This document shows, one piece after another, positions 1 to 11,517 of a stretch of 64,000 nucleotides of DNA (position 1 is the first letter of the stretch; the number at the start of each line of letters is the position of its first letter). The stretch is from Fasciolopsis buskii. Taxonomy: Eukaryota; Platyhelminthes; Trematoda; Plagiorchiida; Fasciolidae. The stretch is from assembly GCA_008360955.1 (NCBI GenBank), contig LUCM01011253.1, forward strand, positions 62,001 through 126,000, written 5' to 3'. The notes beneath the pieces are model-generated. The model was not told where the DNA came from. It did not search any database and saw only the letters and a list, made by a program, of their open reading frames with translations. The position numbers and the translations under genes are program-made.

Positions 1-357
1 ATGATACGACAAAGATAAGTCCACTATTTTCATCACAACTGTTATACCATGCAGCAGTAGTGTCAGTGAATAAACGAAGAACAATGTTATTTAGTAATTT
101 GGGTCACCCGTAAAATGGATGATGGCCACTGAGAATAGTGACTTGTTATCGGAGGGGTGAAAGAAGAAAAATACTGCCAACTTTCGTCCACCAAGAGTGT
201 GTAAAACCGGACTATTGTTACAATTTCAACAAATCCGTTCAGGTAGGTTCTTCATTGCTTGATATACCAAAGCAAACTGCTCACTTCGATTAGCTGAGTA
301 TAGTTTGCATTCGTAAAACTCGATAATAGTGGCACCAAAAAGCACGATATGCGTTTT
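1..357. other. Intergenic, nothing recognised
   Basis: I see no exon, RNA gene or clear repeat here. Stops are frequent in all frames. The first recognisable element starts just after, with the family A repeat. Confidence 0.5.
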
Positions 358-522
358 GCTTCCTTCTATTAATGAAACAACAGCGTACATCAGTTTTCAG
401 GAGGGGGGCCGCCGCCAGCAGAGGGCTACCAAGTGGCGAAGTTGACCGGCGGTGGAGGGATTCGAACCCGCGACCTTCACGTCCAAGCGCCAGGACCTTA
501 TTTATTTGACCACCGCCAGCCA
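358..522 (-). mobile_element. tRNA-derived SINE-like repeat, family A, copy 1
   Basis: This is the most complete copy of a dispersed repeat. On the - strand positions 522-447 look like a tRNA head: a GC-rich acceptor-like stem (CCGGCGGTGG near 446-455 against CCACCGCCAGCC at 510-521), a degenerate A box, and a near-perfect B box (complement of ggattcgaacc at 458-468). The tail, towards lower coordinates, carries 'cagcagagggct' and ends near an 'attaatgaaacaac' motif. Related sequence recurs at about 0.75, 3.47, 6.74 and 21.6 kb, and copies sharing head and tail are what mark it as a SINE rather than a lone tRNA gene. tRNA-headed elements are normally transcribed by RNA polymerase III and mobilised by LINE machinery (family knowledge). 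No target-site duplication was seen. Confidence 0.7.
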
Positions 523-750
523 GTATAAGACCGTATTGTCAAAAAATCAATAATAGTCGGATTGCGAACTACTTGCAGGACAGTGAGAAGAAAGCCAGGG
601 CAGTTTAAGTCTTCAGAACATAGAGGAGGTATTGTTTTCAAACGGACACTTACGGTTCGGCCATGTTTAACTTGCAACATTTGACAGAAATTGGCACAAA
701 TTATGCAATAGACTGCCAGGTGCAATCATCAGGACATTTTTACATTTCTT
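523..750. other. Spacer between two SINE-like copies
   Basis: A short reading frame on the - strand crosses this stretch and runs into the repeat. It has no recognisable protein motif and I treat it as chance. Confidence 0.4.
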
Positions 751-907
751 TTATTAATAGAATAACAACGCATATAACTTTTCAGGATGCAGGTCGCGAC
801 CCGAAGAGAGCTGCCAATTGAGGAATTTGGTCGGTGGTGGGAGGGCTTGGATCTCCGGCATTCAAGTTCAAATGCCCCGACTTAATTCACTTGACCACAA
901 CTGCCGC
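751..907 (-). mobile_element. SINE-like family A, copy 2 (diverged)
   Basis: It shares the family A layout: 'attaatagaataacaac' then 'ttttcagga', the 'gagagctgcca' segment, a 'ggtcggtggtggga' segment, and a final 'cttgaccacaactgccg' that corresponds to the tRNA-like acceptor end. The B-box position is degenerate (ttcaagttcaaatg). It is in the same orientation as copy 1 and less than 250 bases away. That could be a local duplication or independent insertion. Confidence 0.55.
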
Positions 908-3467
908 TGTACAATAGAAAATGTACTCACATTTAAATTGATTATACGTCTTCCGCTAAAAAAACAAAATGCAAGGCTCTACAGTTTATTTCTGTTGTGC
1001 TTTCTATCACCTGTTTCTGTGAGACCAGATGTACTAGCCGCACGATCAGGTGTCTGTCAATCACACGTTCGTGAATGCCACTCGGCTTGGCTGAGTTAAG
1101 CTAATTATTAGCATCGCATGCCTAAACCTGGCCTAGTCGACTTTCTCCGTGGACGGGATAAATGCTTTTTTACCACAAAATCAGAAACAGTCCATCAAGA
1201 ATAGGTGGATTATCGGAAAAGTGCACATCATCAAGGACATTCAGTTTGCGTTATTTTGTCAATTTGAGTTCGTTTTCGATGGTACGTGGCACCAACTCGA
1301 AATGAAATCCAACTATCGAGTGATTTTAGTGAAGATTCTAACCCTGACTTACTAGTTCCTTCTGAATAAGTGACTTTCCTCATTTCAGTTTATTGTTCAC
1401 ATGCGTTTTTAATGGCGCAGTTTCCAAACTGTTAAAATAGTGCATGTAATTTTCTTTGCATTAAGCATGGACGCTGCTAATAGCTAGCCGCCAAGGAAGC
1501 CGTTATCCTTCATCCGTCCAGTGCGTACTGTTAACTATCGAGAATTCGCTGTTTTGGTCCTCACACACGAATAGGTGATCACCGAATTTATGTCACTGTC
1601 ATTTGAAACGTGGGCAGCAACTGATCTGCTTTCAGCAATTATGGTTTCCCTTTCAGGGTTACGTGATGGATAAGTAAAAGAGATCCAAAGCTTTTTGTCT
1701 ATGCCAGCCAGAATTCATGGTTTGCCGTACTCCTAATAGATATTCCATCAATGATTCAGACAATCAATTGATCAAACGATAAGAGGAATGAAAAACGTGA
1801 TGAATATGTTCATGTAACAAGTAGTGAACACGACTAGAAACCGATGGCAAATCAGACTACCAGTCTTCGTTCAAGATGGAATGAGGATACTTTTGAGCCT
1901 ATTTCGTGAAGATAACTCAGGTTTAGCAACAATATTTTCGGAAGATTTGATTGCCAAGGATGATAGGTGCTTTATAAGTTGTTTTTCACTGCATGACATT
2001 CTTTCCGCTGTGCACGGATTCCTTCGCTCTAGCTGAATGAAGTCGTTAAGTATAATAAAATCGGTCAGACTGGGAGTGATAACATTCCCCCGACAGGGTA
2101 AATGAATTCGTAATATTTTGAGGTGCTTTTGTAGTTGGCTAACAGTTAAATGATAGACTATATGCAGCCCGTAATTACTTGTGGGACTTCTTCGTTCACG
2201 AACAAACTTACTCATCCGTTCAGCCGTACACTTGGGAAGCACGAGACTCGAGTTGACGTGTCGACTGGGTTCCTCAGCGGTGCTTATTCTCCATTGCTCA
2301 CAGGGTTTTGAACCAGAGCAACGCAATCGGAAAGCCTTTGTGTGACCTCTGTCTCACTAGCTCCCGTCAAGGATAATCCGATTCAGCAAGCGGAGTTTGT
2401 CCCTGTATCGTCCTAATTGACAGCCAGGAGTATCCGACCCTATTGAAGGAAGACAAGATGTATGTTCCATTAACTTCGGTCGAATCCTTCTCAGCAAGTC
2501 AAGTCTTCTCCACCGGAATGGTACATGCTCCCATTAGCCTGCTTCGCGTTCGATATTTTTACAGAGAGCTGACGATTACTTGTGAGACAACCAGAGGTTC
2601 GTGTATGAAAGATGGAACCCGAAATGCACTCAAACAATTAAACATAACATGCGCAAACGATGACTGAATTCAATTAACTGTTAACTTAACAGATCTTATG
2701 TCTGTCTCTGTAAAACAATGGTTTCATACCAGTCGCTGTTTTTCTTTACAATTTGTAAAATATGATTTAGCTTTTCCCGTTTGGGTTTTGGATGTTCTGA
2801 TCACATAGTTGAGCGAATCACTATACTGTTGAACGTGTTACCTAACACCCATATTAACCGGTGGATTGTGACTTAGAAAGTCGTTCTCACTAGCCAACTT
2901 CAAACACACATAAATGCCACGGGATTTCGCCCGTGTTCCCACACGTGAACGAAAGATCATGTCATCTTGGTTCCTCTCCAAAACGACGTTAGCACCTGCA
3001 CCCATCGGACTCAGTTTGTCGTAATTCGATCGTATCAGCCCAACAGTAATTTAGTTAAAATTATTAGAAAGACCTATAGGCCTCTAGCGGAAATGAGTCA
3101 AAGTTTTGTTTCTCATATCAGCACTTTTCTGTCCATAGTTGAATCGGTTAGACGTTTTTATATTTGGTTAGTGTTCAAGTGACTCTATAAGAAGACGACC
3201 AGCAAATCAATAACATCAGACTTCCTAGTCACGTCTGATATTTCGTAATGCCTCAATATCCAGCTGTTTCTGATCGGTGGTCTCACTTGACCCTCTGTGA
3301 CCGGATGCTAATCGATGGACGAAGTTCAGTCGTTTCCTAACCTTGCTTGTGGAATGAAAAGTGTACTAAGTCGCCCAATATCTTGTATAGACCTTTAGTG
3401 CTGGGATGCCTGAATGCAGCTGACGAGCTGCATGTTGATCAGTGTGGGATTTGTTTAAATCTTTACT
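908..3467. other. Intergenic, no supported gene
   Basis: The longest open stretch is about 150 codons on the - strand between 1871 and 2326, overlapped by an opposite-strand frame. Its conceptual protein is rich in Ser/Arg/Cys, lacks a domain I know, and shows no convincing splice structure. Nothing else stands out. Confidence 0.4.
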
Positions 3468-3588
3468 TCCCTCATTAATGAAATAACAATGTGCATCCTT
3501 TTTCAGGAAGGGGGCCGCGACCAACAGAGGGCTGTGACCTTAACGTCTAAGTACCACGACTTTATCTGTTTGGCAATCGCTGGCCAAT
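3468..3588 (-). mobile_element. SINE-like family A, copy 3, internally deleted
   Basis: The 'tcattaatgaaataacaatgtgcat...ttttcagga' tail, 'gggggccgcgaccaacagagggct' and the tRNA-like 5' end ('ccacgactttatctgtttggcaatcgctggcc') are present. The block carrying the B box (gattcgaacccgcga in copy 1) is missing, so 'agagggctgtgacc' joins almost directly to 'ttaacgtctaag'. Copy 6 at 21.6 kb has also lost its B box. Without it an internal polymerase III promoter would be crippled (inference). Confidence 0.6.
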
Positions 3589-6500
3589 ATTAACATATGC
3601 GACGCAGCAAACAACATTCTCAGAGAATGCACCTTGAAAGATTTTCGTTGTTCACAGCTTATTGAGCTAGATGCACAGGTGAATGCGCCTGTGGCTAATG
3701 TGACTGAAGCGCGATGGTGCACAGAGATCACGGAGGTATCCGAGCCATAAGCGAATGAATTATCAGGTTGAGGGGAATTCACACGAGTATAAGTTGATAA
3801 GTTTGTTTTGCTTAGTCATAATTGGCGTTGAAAATTTTGATTTTTCTGCTGACAAGCACAAATATGGTACACCATAAGACGTGAATTTTCCAGTTACAAT
3901 AACTGCAGGATAAGTCACGTTAACCAAAACGTCCCGAAAATGGAGCAAAATGAGAAACCTTATTCCCCTTCATCATACGAATTTTTCCAATGGATCAAAC
4001 TATATAACCTTGTCCGTTTGCATCCCAATTTCACGGAGAACTTCTATCAGTGGGGCCATGAATGATCGTGGTGGCCACAGTTAAGCCTGGATCTCTTGCC
4101 TGACTAAGTGAAAACTGAGATAAACGTTTTCAAGGCCCGACCCAGATCCCTTATTAAAACGCTTGTTCGTGACACAACCCTGACTGATCTGAAGACTGCT
4201 GAGGCTGTGTGTTGCAAACTGACAAAATCAGCGTTCGTGCTCATTCACATTTTTCTAATAAAGTGATCAATTTTACACGCCGTAAAATTTACGAAGCCAC
4301 ATCAATGGGAGAATCAGCCCACTAATGGTGTAGAACGATCAGAGTCAAACTAAGAAGGGAAGATAGCCTTCAAGGATAGGAAAGTGCAGAAACATGTGGC
4401 CGTTAGATGCTCTTTCAGATGGCATTAAAAATTTATTACATGCATTGCCAATCGATTTGGGATATGGTCTTGCGACTTCCACAAATTTTTGGTTTGATAA
4501 ATTATCTTGAATTTACCGTTTACAAGTCCCAAAAGCAAACGGCTGTTACACTTGAAGTAGCTCCTCGTGACTTGGTTCAATGGGGCTTTACACAAAATAA
4601 CCTGCTTTATTCAAGTGGACCACTTAAGAGTCACTTTATAACGGATTCTTATGGGTAAATTTGCTCAAACAAATAGATGAAAGAAACAATCCGCAAATTT
4701 CCCCATGGTCACCGTCCAGTTCCATGCGGTTCTGTTCATCATAAATTTACTATTCCGAAATAGTACGTTAGCAATAAGCTTGATAAACCATTATATGCTG
4801 TTGAAACGGATAACATCCTGAGTGACAGTCAGGCTTAATGGCGGGTATCGGTGTGTATATCTAACGTACGACCAGTCTGTTCACCTTTTGAATACTACTG
4901 ATCTCATGGATTTTCAATTCACGTGGGAATTGCATCCCCACTCCGGTAACAGAGGAGGTCCAACAGCCCACTTCAGTGACCACGCAGGTTTTGCAAACAA
5001 ACTAAACCGTCAGCTACTGATGGTGCATTTGTACGCACACATACAAATAACCGTTTGTTGGCAGAATATATAATACCAGAATTGGTGTGACGGATTAATG
5101 ATTACGGCCATGATGACAATGTTTGAATCAGATTTCATTACTTGGATGAGTTTCATCGAACAGCCTAAGCTATCTTGGCCGTGAAAATTAATCTTTCAAA
5201 CCCTAGTCTATTTACTCAATCAATTTCCTTCTATCCCGTATCCAATCTCATTTCCACACCTTCCTTTTAGTCTGACGAGTTCACATTTTTCATTGACTTG
5301 CGGTACCCAATTGGTTGCTTCGTTGTCGCCCCTTCGCATATGGAATTTCACAATAAAATCGTTGTCTCAGATGGTGACATTTCTTCGGGACTATGGACAA
5401 CTTTGACCGAGCAGCCATATACACCAGCCAGAAACTGCCCACAGTAAAGTCTAGGGTTTCGAAATCTTCATATTTGGGGTCTTTTGCTTAAGATACCATT
5501 AAAAAGCTGTGTTGTGGAAGGTTCATGACATACTAAATTAACTTTAATCCTGTCTATTGAGTTCATTTTAGCATAATATGATTTGTCAATAGTCGATTGC
5601 TCAATGCCCTGGCAAATGTTGATTGCAGCATCCCATCAAGGGCATAAATGACCCTACTCAGCAAACTTTTACAAAACTGTGTTGCAACAAGTCAGTTCGA
5701 ATACTGGGGCCAATAGCTCAACAAAAGAAGTTGTTAATTAAATTTACTCATGAAGACAAATAACCTGGTTGGACGTGAAAGCGTCGCTCTAGGTGTGTTT
5801 CCGGTTTTTGACTCAAAATCATCATTAGCAAATTTACCAAAAAGGACAACCATATGCATCTCCCAATGTTTGAGTTATTCTTTAGGTTCTTGTCTGATTA
5901 TTTCCTATACTTCAGCTCTAACTGTTGTGAGAAAGTCTCAGAAAGGTTGTTTCAGCTAAGGGCTCCAAGGAACCCATTGAAGGAGCCAATTAGCGCGATT
6001 TATCATGCAACGCAAGAGATTGGAAAATTCAAAGGGCTTTATTCAATCAACACAGAATTAGGTATGTCACAAATTGTAAAAGTCAACTTGTACAGCTGGT
6101 TACAATAAATATAATGCGGAGATTCTCGGCCGGTCTACCGTGACAACGTCCTTAAGTGCTATATGGACGTCCAAATCAGAAAAGTTTACTCGGCTCAAAT
6201 GCATTACCACTGGAAATGTCCAAAAGTACAGAGTAATATTATTTTGAAATTAAGTGAATATAGAGAACGCAGCACTGCCAGTGTGAAAGCACATACATTC
6301 CGTGGCACCAGATGGTAAAAAAGCAGACGTTGATAGGTTGTATTCACGCTCGGTAAACTTAGCAATAGTACTTCTGGTGAATTTCTGTCTAATGCGAAAT
6401 GTGCAATTCAAGAAGTTTTGTGTTGCCTCGTTATTCCGTTTTTGGTCTACATGTGTGTTCTTCTGATTTTCTCTTTTACTAAAATATTCTAATATGCCTA

Positions 6501-6743
6501 TGATACTATATATCACCGAACTGTTGTTGATAATACAAGACTTCAAGAAATTTTGTGATAATCTATCTCGAATATGATATTGCTTTGCCCGGTTGAGTCG
6601 AGAGTCGAGTGTATCGCGTTCACCGTTCCAGTCAGGTGATGTCAGGCCGAACTCCGAATCCCTATCCAAAATTGTTTCTGTCAGATACCCGAATGATAAT
6701 CCAGGAAGAATTTGTGCTTGTAATCATTCTCTCTTGTTTTTCC
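3589..6743. other. Intergenic, no supported gene
   Basis: Several 60-85 codon frames occur on both strands (for example around 4407-4658 and 5854-6108) without recognisable domains or conserved motifs. I see no tandem array, RNA gene or repeat boundary that I can defend. Confidence 0.4.
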
Positions 6744-6853
6744 TTTTATTTATCAAAGAACAATGTGTATTCTTTTCAAGAAAGGATCATGGCCAACTCA
6801 GACTACCAAGTAGGGGAAGTTGACCGACGATTAGAGCATTCGAACCTACAGAC
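6744..6853 (-). mobile_element. SINE-like family A, copy 4, truncated
   Basis: It matches copy 1 from 'atcaaagaacaatgtgtat..ttttcaagaaagg' through 'gactaccaagtaggggaagttgaccgacga' to the B-box region 'gcattcgaacctac'. The match then stops, so the tRNA A-box half is absent. That leaves the 3' part of a minus-strand element, consistent with 5' truncation during retroposition. Confidence 0.55.
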
Positions 6854-8600
6854 GGCAGTGAGAAACGCTGAATATGGCCGGTCCACCATGCATTCGGTGC
6901 GGCGTCGGCATGCTGCGATGTTCGTCAATTCACGCAAGTAAACACAGGCACGTTCGGCTATTACCAACAGTCTTTTCCAAATCCATTCACTCGTGTGTTT
7001 TCGTTTTTGGGATATTGTTCCCCAATAACTCCCTTTGTACTTTGAAGGCAGAAACTAAAATCTTCTCGTCGTAGGTCGGTAATTATTAGCCACATTTCAC
7101 GTCTCCTATTTGGTTTTTTTTGACTGAAAGTCTCCGTCAGGACACTGGTTCTCGTCTAGCCGTATCGTATGCGATGGCAGAGGACCAAACCCGTTCTGCG
7201 ACACAGATACGGTTTTTATTCAGTCAGGAGGTATTTTAGATTACACGCTGTTTTGGTGTTTTTCAATAAGAAAATAGGTTCGGAGTTTAGTTGGCAACCC
7301 GTTTTGACCATTATTTTCGTGCCTTAACCAGGAAGCATAACAAGCTCGTGAGGAAAAACAAAATGAGATTAATTCACAACATTTTGACGCTTGTATTTCT
7401 GTGAATCCAACATCAGACGATGGGCCCGTCACAGGTTGCCTGGTGCCTCCTCTAATTAGTACGCCGGGACAACTAAACATATTTTGGATAGTATCAAGTT
7501 TTCGACCGGGGTAAGAATTCAGATGAAGCATACCGTCTATCCAAGTGTACTCTATCCGGAAAATATGCTTACTCGGAGCTTCTTATATTTGCTCCTTACA
7601 AAGACTGTGCTACCGCAACGATAACATTCTCCGTACCTAGGTTGCAAGCGTTTTTGCTCCGGTGGTAAGAATTTTCCAATTTAATTCTTGTGCGAATGAT
7701 CAACCTGCACGGGCAAAAGAAATAGGGACGATTTTATGGAAGAATTTTCCTCTAGAAATGTCCATTTTGTGTTCCTGCAGGCCACCACATGGCATTGATT
7801 CATTAACAACATTGACGGGTCCTTAGAGTGATGCACTTGGTTTTTTCTATTTTAGAACAAGATAACTACGTTCTCTGCTTTTTTGTGCAATTAATTCCTA
7901 AAGCATATCGTGTAAAGCTTGCGACGTTCAAATGCTATTCAAATCTATCTGGACGGTAGGACATGAAATTTCGACGACAACCTGGGATAGCAGTAGAGAA
8001 GAGAATTTCTGTCGTGAAATTTCAGTATGATTATCATGAACTTTAGAGTCATCTTTGTATTTTCTCCGTGAAAAACCTGTTGAGGACATAGTTTGTTCGT
8101 TTAATATGTCATAAAAGTTCGTCTTGATTAACTCAAAAAGCTAGATAAGTTGAAACAAATTTTTAAACCGATCGATGGTTCACAATCTTTGATTCTGGGG
8201 CACCAGAATATTTCGCTGTATCCCGCTTCCTTATTCACCGTCGCCCTACTGATGTATGCGACTAATGTAGCGCGCTCAAATGACCATGAAGCAAGGTCAA
8301 CTTCGATGTAAATTACGATCCTTCTAAAATGAAAATATCTTCGTTCCTGATTGACCGTGAGTTCTAAACCGTGGTAAACGGATACTAGCCTTAGTAACAA
8401 AGTTACCTTCATCGCATAAATGCATCCACGATCGGGGGTATAATACTGGGTAAAATAAGTGTTTTTGCTGATCAAGCGAGTTTATTATCATCCATGAACT
8501 TACGTTAAGTTCTAGTATCCTTCCGAAAACGTTTATAAAAGTTTCGTGTTCTACTGCAATGTCTTATTTTTTCATGTTCAGACGCGCTTGTCTAGACAAC
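6854..8600. other. Intergenic, no supported gene
   Basis: Frames on the - strand at 7241-7531 (96 codons) and 8128-8475 (115 codons) are the longest. Neither conceptual protein shows a motif I recognise. I see no repeat shared with other parts of the window. Confidence 0.4.
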
Positions 8601-8744
8601 NNNNNNNNNNNNNNNNNNNNNNNNNNNNNNNNNNNNNNNNNNNNNNNNNNNNNNNNNNNNNNNNNNNNNNNNNNNNNNNNNNNNNNNNNNNNNNNNNNNN
8701 NNNNNNNNNNNNNNNNNNNNNNNNNNNNNNNNNNNNNNNNNNNN
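8601..8744. other. Assembly gap (144 N)
   Basis: A run of 144 undetermined bases. Any reading frame drawn through it is an artefact. A gap of this kind usually marks a scaffold join or a collapsed repeat; its true length is unknown. Confidence 0.99.
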
Positions 8745-8987
8745 TGGATGTGGACAATAAACATAGACATGGGGCGTGGTCCTGGGAAGATTAGTAAATT
8801 TCCCCCTCAGGAGACTGCGCTTGCTGAGATTTTCCGTGGCCATGTTCCATTGCCACGAGACGAATCTCTTTCCCTGTTCATTGGATTTCAAGTAGGAAGA
8901 CCGAAGATAAGGTTGTTCATGTTTACTTCCGCGTCAAACATGAAAAAAGTTTTGATGGATGCAGCACATTTTGGACCGGTGAAATAA
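8745..8987 (+). other. Open stretch next to the gap, unidentified
   Basis: From the end of the gap the frame stays open for 80 codons before a TAA at 8985-8987. The translation starts WMWTINIDMGRGPGK and ends MKKVLMDAAHFGPVK. Its composition is protein-like, with a Pro/Arg-rich first half, but I recognise no domain and cannot see the upstream part because of the gap. It could be a terminal exon, a repeat fragment or chance; chance is most likely. Confidence 0.15.
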
Positions 8988-9765
8988 GTGTTTTGGGGGA
9001 AAGCTACTGTCAGCAAATGGCTTTCGTGTTATTATTTTCAGACTTCATCATAAGACATTACATCCGACATGTGAACAATGCCGACCTCCAGAGGATGCAA
9101 ATCGAGAATAGGAATTTGGGCAAATGCGCTTCGGGGATTCTGTGTGTGCTGGTTCAAGGTCCGGCTCAATATCATCGTGATACTTGCGGCAATTCAATTT
9201 CTTCATCTTCTTCTCGAAGGGAGTAAGGAATGATTGGCGGAGATCGTCCCTTTTTAGGTGCCGCAAACCGATTTCGATTATTGTCTTTTTGGGGCTATAC
9301 AAATTAAAACTGTCTTCCTGTTTCGTGGCAATAGGTTTCCGACCTTCACATGTCGTTCTCGTAAAGGTTTATGTGGTAATTTTTCCATTATTCCTACTCT
9401 TGTTATGTTAAAATAATCAGTAAGAATTATCATAGAAATTCCAAGTGTGTTGGTCTTCCGATTTCTTGTCCTGTCCTCTACCGTGAGGTAACCAAGAACT
9501 TTGCGCCCGCTTGTATTGGAGCCCATAACCACGACAACAATATGACCGTATAACGAGCAGCATTCAATTGGTCTTGATTTGAGGTCCACATTCACTTAAA
9601 TTAGCATATTTTTATTCCCATAAGTTGTTCATTTTTCACTTTATACATGTTATTGAATGTTTCTTAAATTCGCAGCATTCTGCAGAGTTGATAACCATTG
9701 AAAATAGTTTAGAAACAACGACCTAGTTCTTTAGGAAAATTTATAATACTTAACAACCGACGGTA

Positions 9766-9786
9766 CATATAAATATATATATATAC
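9766..9786. repeat. Short (TA)n run
   Basis: AT dinucleotide tract with one interruption (ataaatatatatatatac), in an AT-rich context. Confidence 0.8.
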
Positions 9787-11497
9787 AGTAAACTAGTGCC
9801 GTCTGTTTTGATACTTTTAAAATAGTTCGCTTCTAATATTCTTAGGGATCTGTTTCGTGATAGATGTAAAAAATTATCGGTAAATATTCTGAATTTTTTG
9901 CAGGTCTCCGTTATTAAATCTGGCTGTAGACTGTAATAAAGTCAGTTAAACATGGAAAGACCTTGTTAGTATAAAGGAACATCACAACTCCCAAATTGCC
10001 CTTATGATTTCGTTTTGAATAGATCACAATGGTTGCCCATTTAAAACTCCGTTACTACTTGCTGATTCCGAAAGATATAAATACAAGCGTCTCTACTCGT
10101 GTGACGTAATGAACGGAGGCAAAAAGTGTCGATCAAGATCGCGTATATATAAACAAATGAAGATTTTGCAAATAGTTTACGGGCCTCTGGCATTAACGAA
10201 TAAGATCGAGACGAAAACCAACTTATTTCCGGTATGTGGTTGACGATTCTTCTTGCATTTCAATCTTATTCACCCTCAGTTTCTGTTGCCACTCACTGTT
10301 TTTACACCGTGTCCATCGAAGCGTTTGACGAAAATGCAAGCATTTTATTTGGTAGGAAATCGACTTATAAAATATGGCAATTGTAAATCAGTGAATTGAA
10401 ATGAGTCTAATTCTTAGACTTGACGTTTCGTAAGCCGCGTGCAATGTTCCTAGAGATTGGGTGTATCTGAACGGCAAATTAGCCGATGTCACGTTGGCTG
10501 ACGTGGACCCGATTGTTTGGAAAACTGTGAAAATCACAGCTGATATATCATAATTTTCTTACAAATAATTACTGATGTAAACCTTTACGTCTAGGGAAAT
10601 CCAGGAAAATCAAGTTGCTTACTTGTGCTTGCATATTGTTCTTCTTAGATTAATCGTAAAAATTACATGTGCTAAGCATCAGCTTAGCTTTACTCATTCC
10701 GTTTGACATATTGGCTCAGGACGAAGAAGTCAAACTAAGGCAAACTAAGAAACAGGAAATCGCCACAAACGATTGATAATTATTTGGCTACCGGGAGTTC
10801 TAAGAAGCGGACCGAAGAATTCGGTCGACCTGACTGGGTTCATGGTTTCAGTAAATGATAAAAGGTAAATTTAAATTATCAGTAATTCGAAAACTTGTTA
10901 TCAGTAAAAATCGGAGGAGTCGAATTAAGGCATTAGGAAGAAAAGCAAGGCATTTTTATGATGGAACTGAAAGCTCAGCCACGGGCTCCGTGCCAAAGCC
11001 AATCACCTCAACGCAGACAAATCACTGACCTGAAGTCACAGTGAACTCGATTAAAGTAATGCTTCCCTTCGCATTGACCGGACAATCGAAAAGAAGTTAA
11101 ATCGGTTTAATTTTGCACTTCAAAAGATGCGGTTGGAGAAATCACAGTCGATTGGTTTTGTTATTCATGTAACGTGCCAGCTATGCGCTCCCATCTTGTT
11201 TCTGACTGTTTAAGCAATGACGCTGGCTAATGCGCCTACTGAGTTTCGGCTTCTAAATTTCAGCTGAGGACGCTTGCTATCCCAACTCAGAGGAGCCCTG
11301 ACCCCATCCATGTCATACTAGACAAATATTGCGTTTGCGTGTGAAGACAAGGAGACGCATACTTTGCTTCCTTACTTCGGTATTATTTGATTCGAAATAA
11401 AGCGAGGGAAAAATGAGGTGCCATTATGTACATTATGCGGTACTACGCCCAGTTTCCTATCAAAAGGAATGAAATCAAAATACCGTTTCTAATATGT

Positions 11498-11517
11498 TAT
11501 ATATATATATATATATC
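11498..11517. repeat. (TA)10 microsatellite
   Basis: Uninterrupted alternating TA tract followed by cgatcc. Likely length-polymorphic. Confidence 0.9.

Noticed and set aside
446..522. A functional tRNA gene on the - strand
   Set aside because: The B box is good but the A box and anticodon region are degenerate, and the sequence continues into a tail shared by other copies, so it is a SINE-like repeat.
8546..8891. Reading frames running through the N block
   Set aside because: They contain 48 or more undetermined residues and exist only because N is not read as stop.
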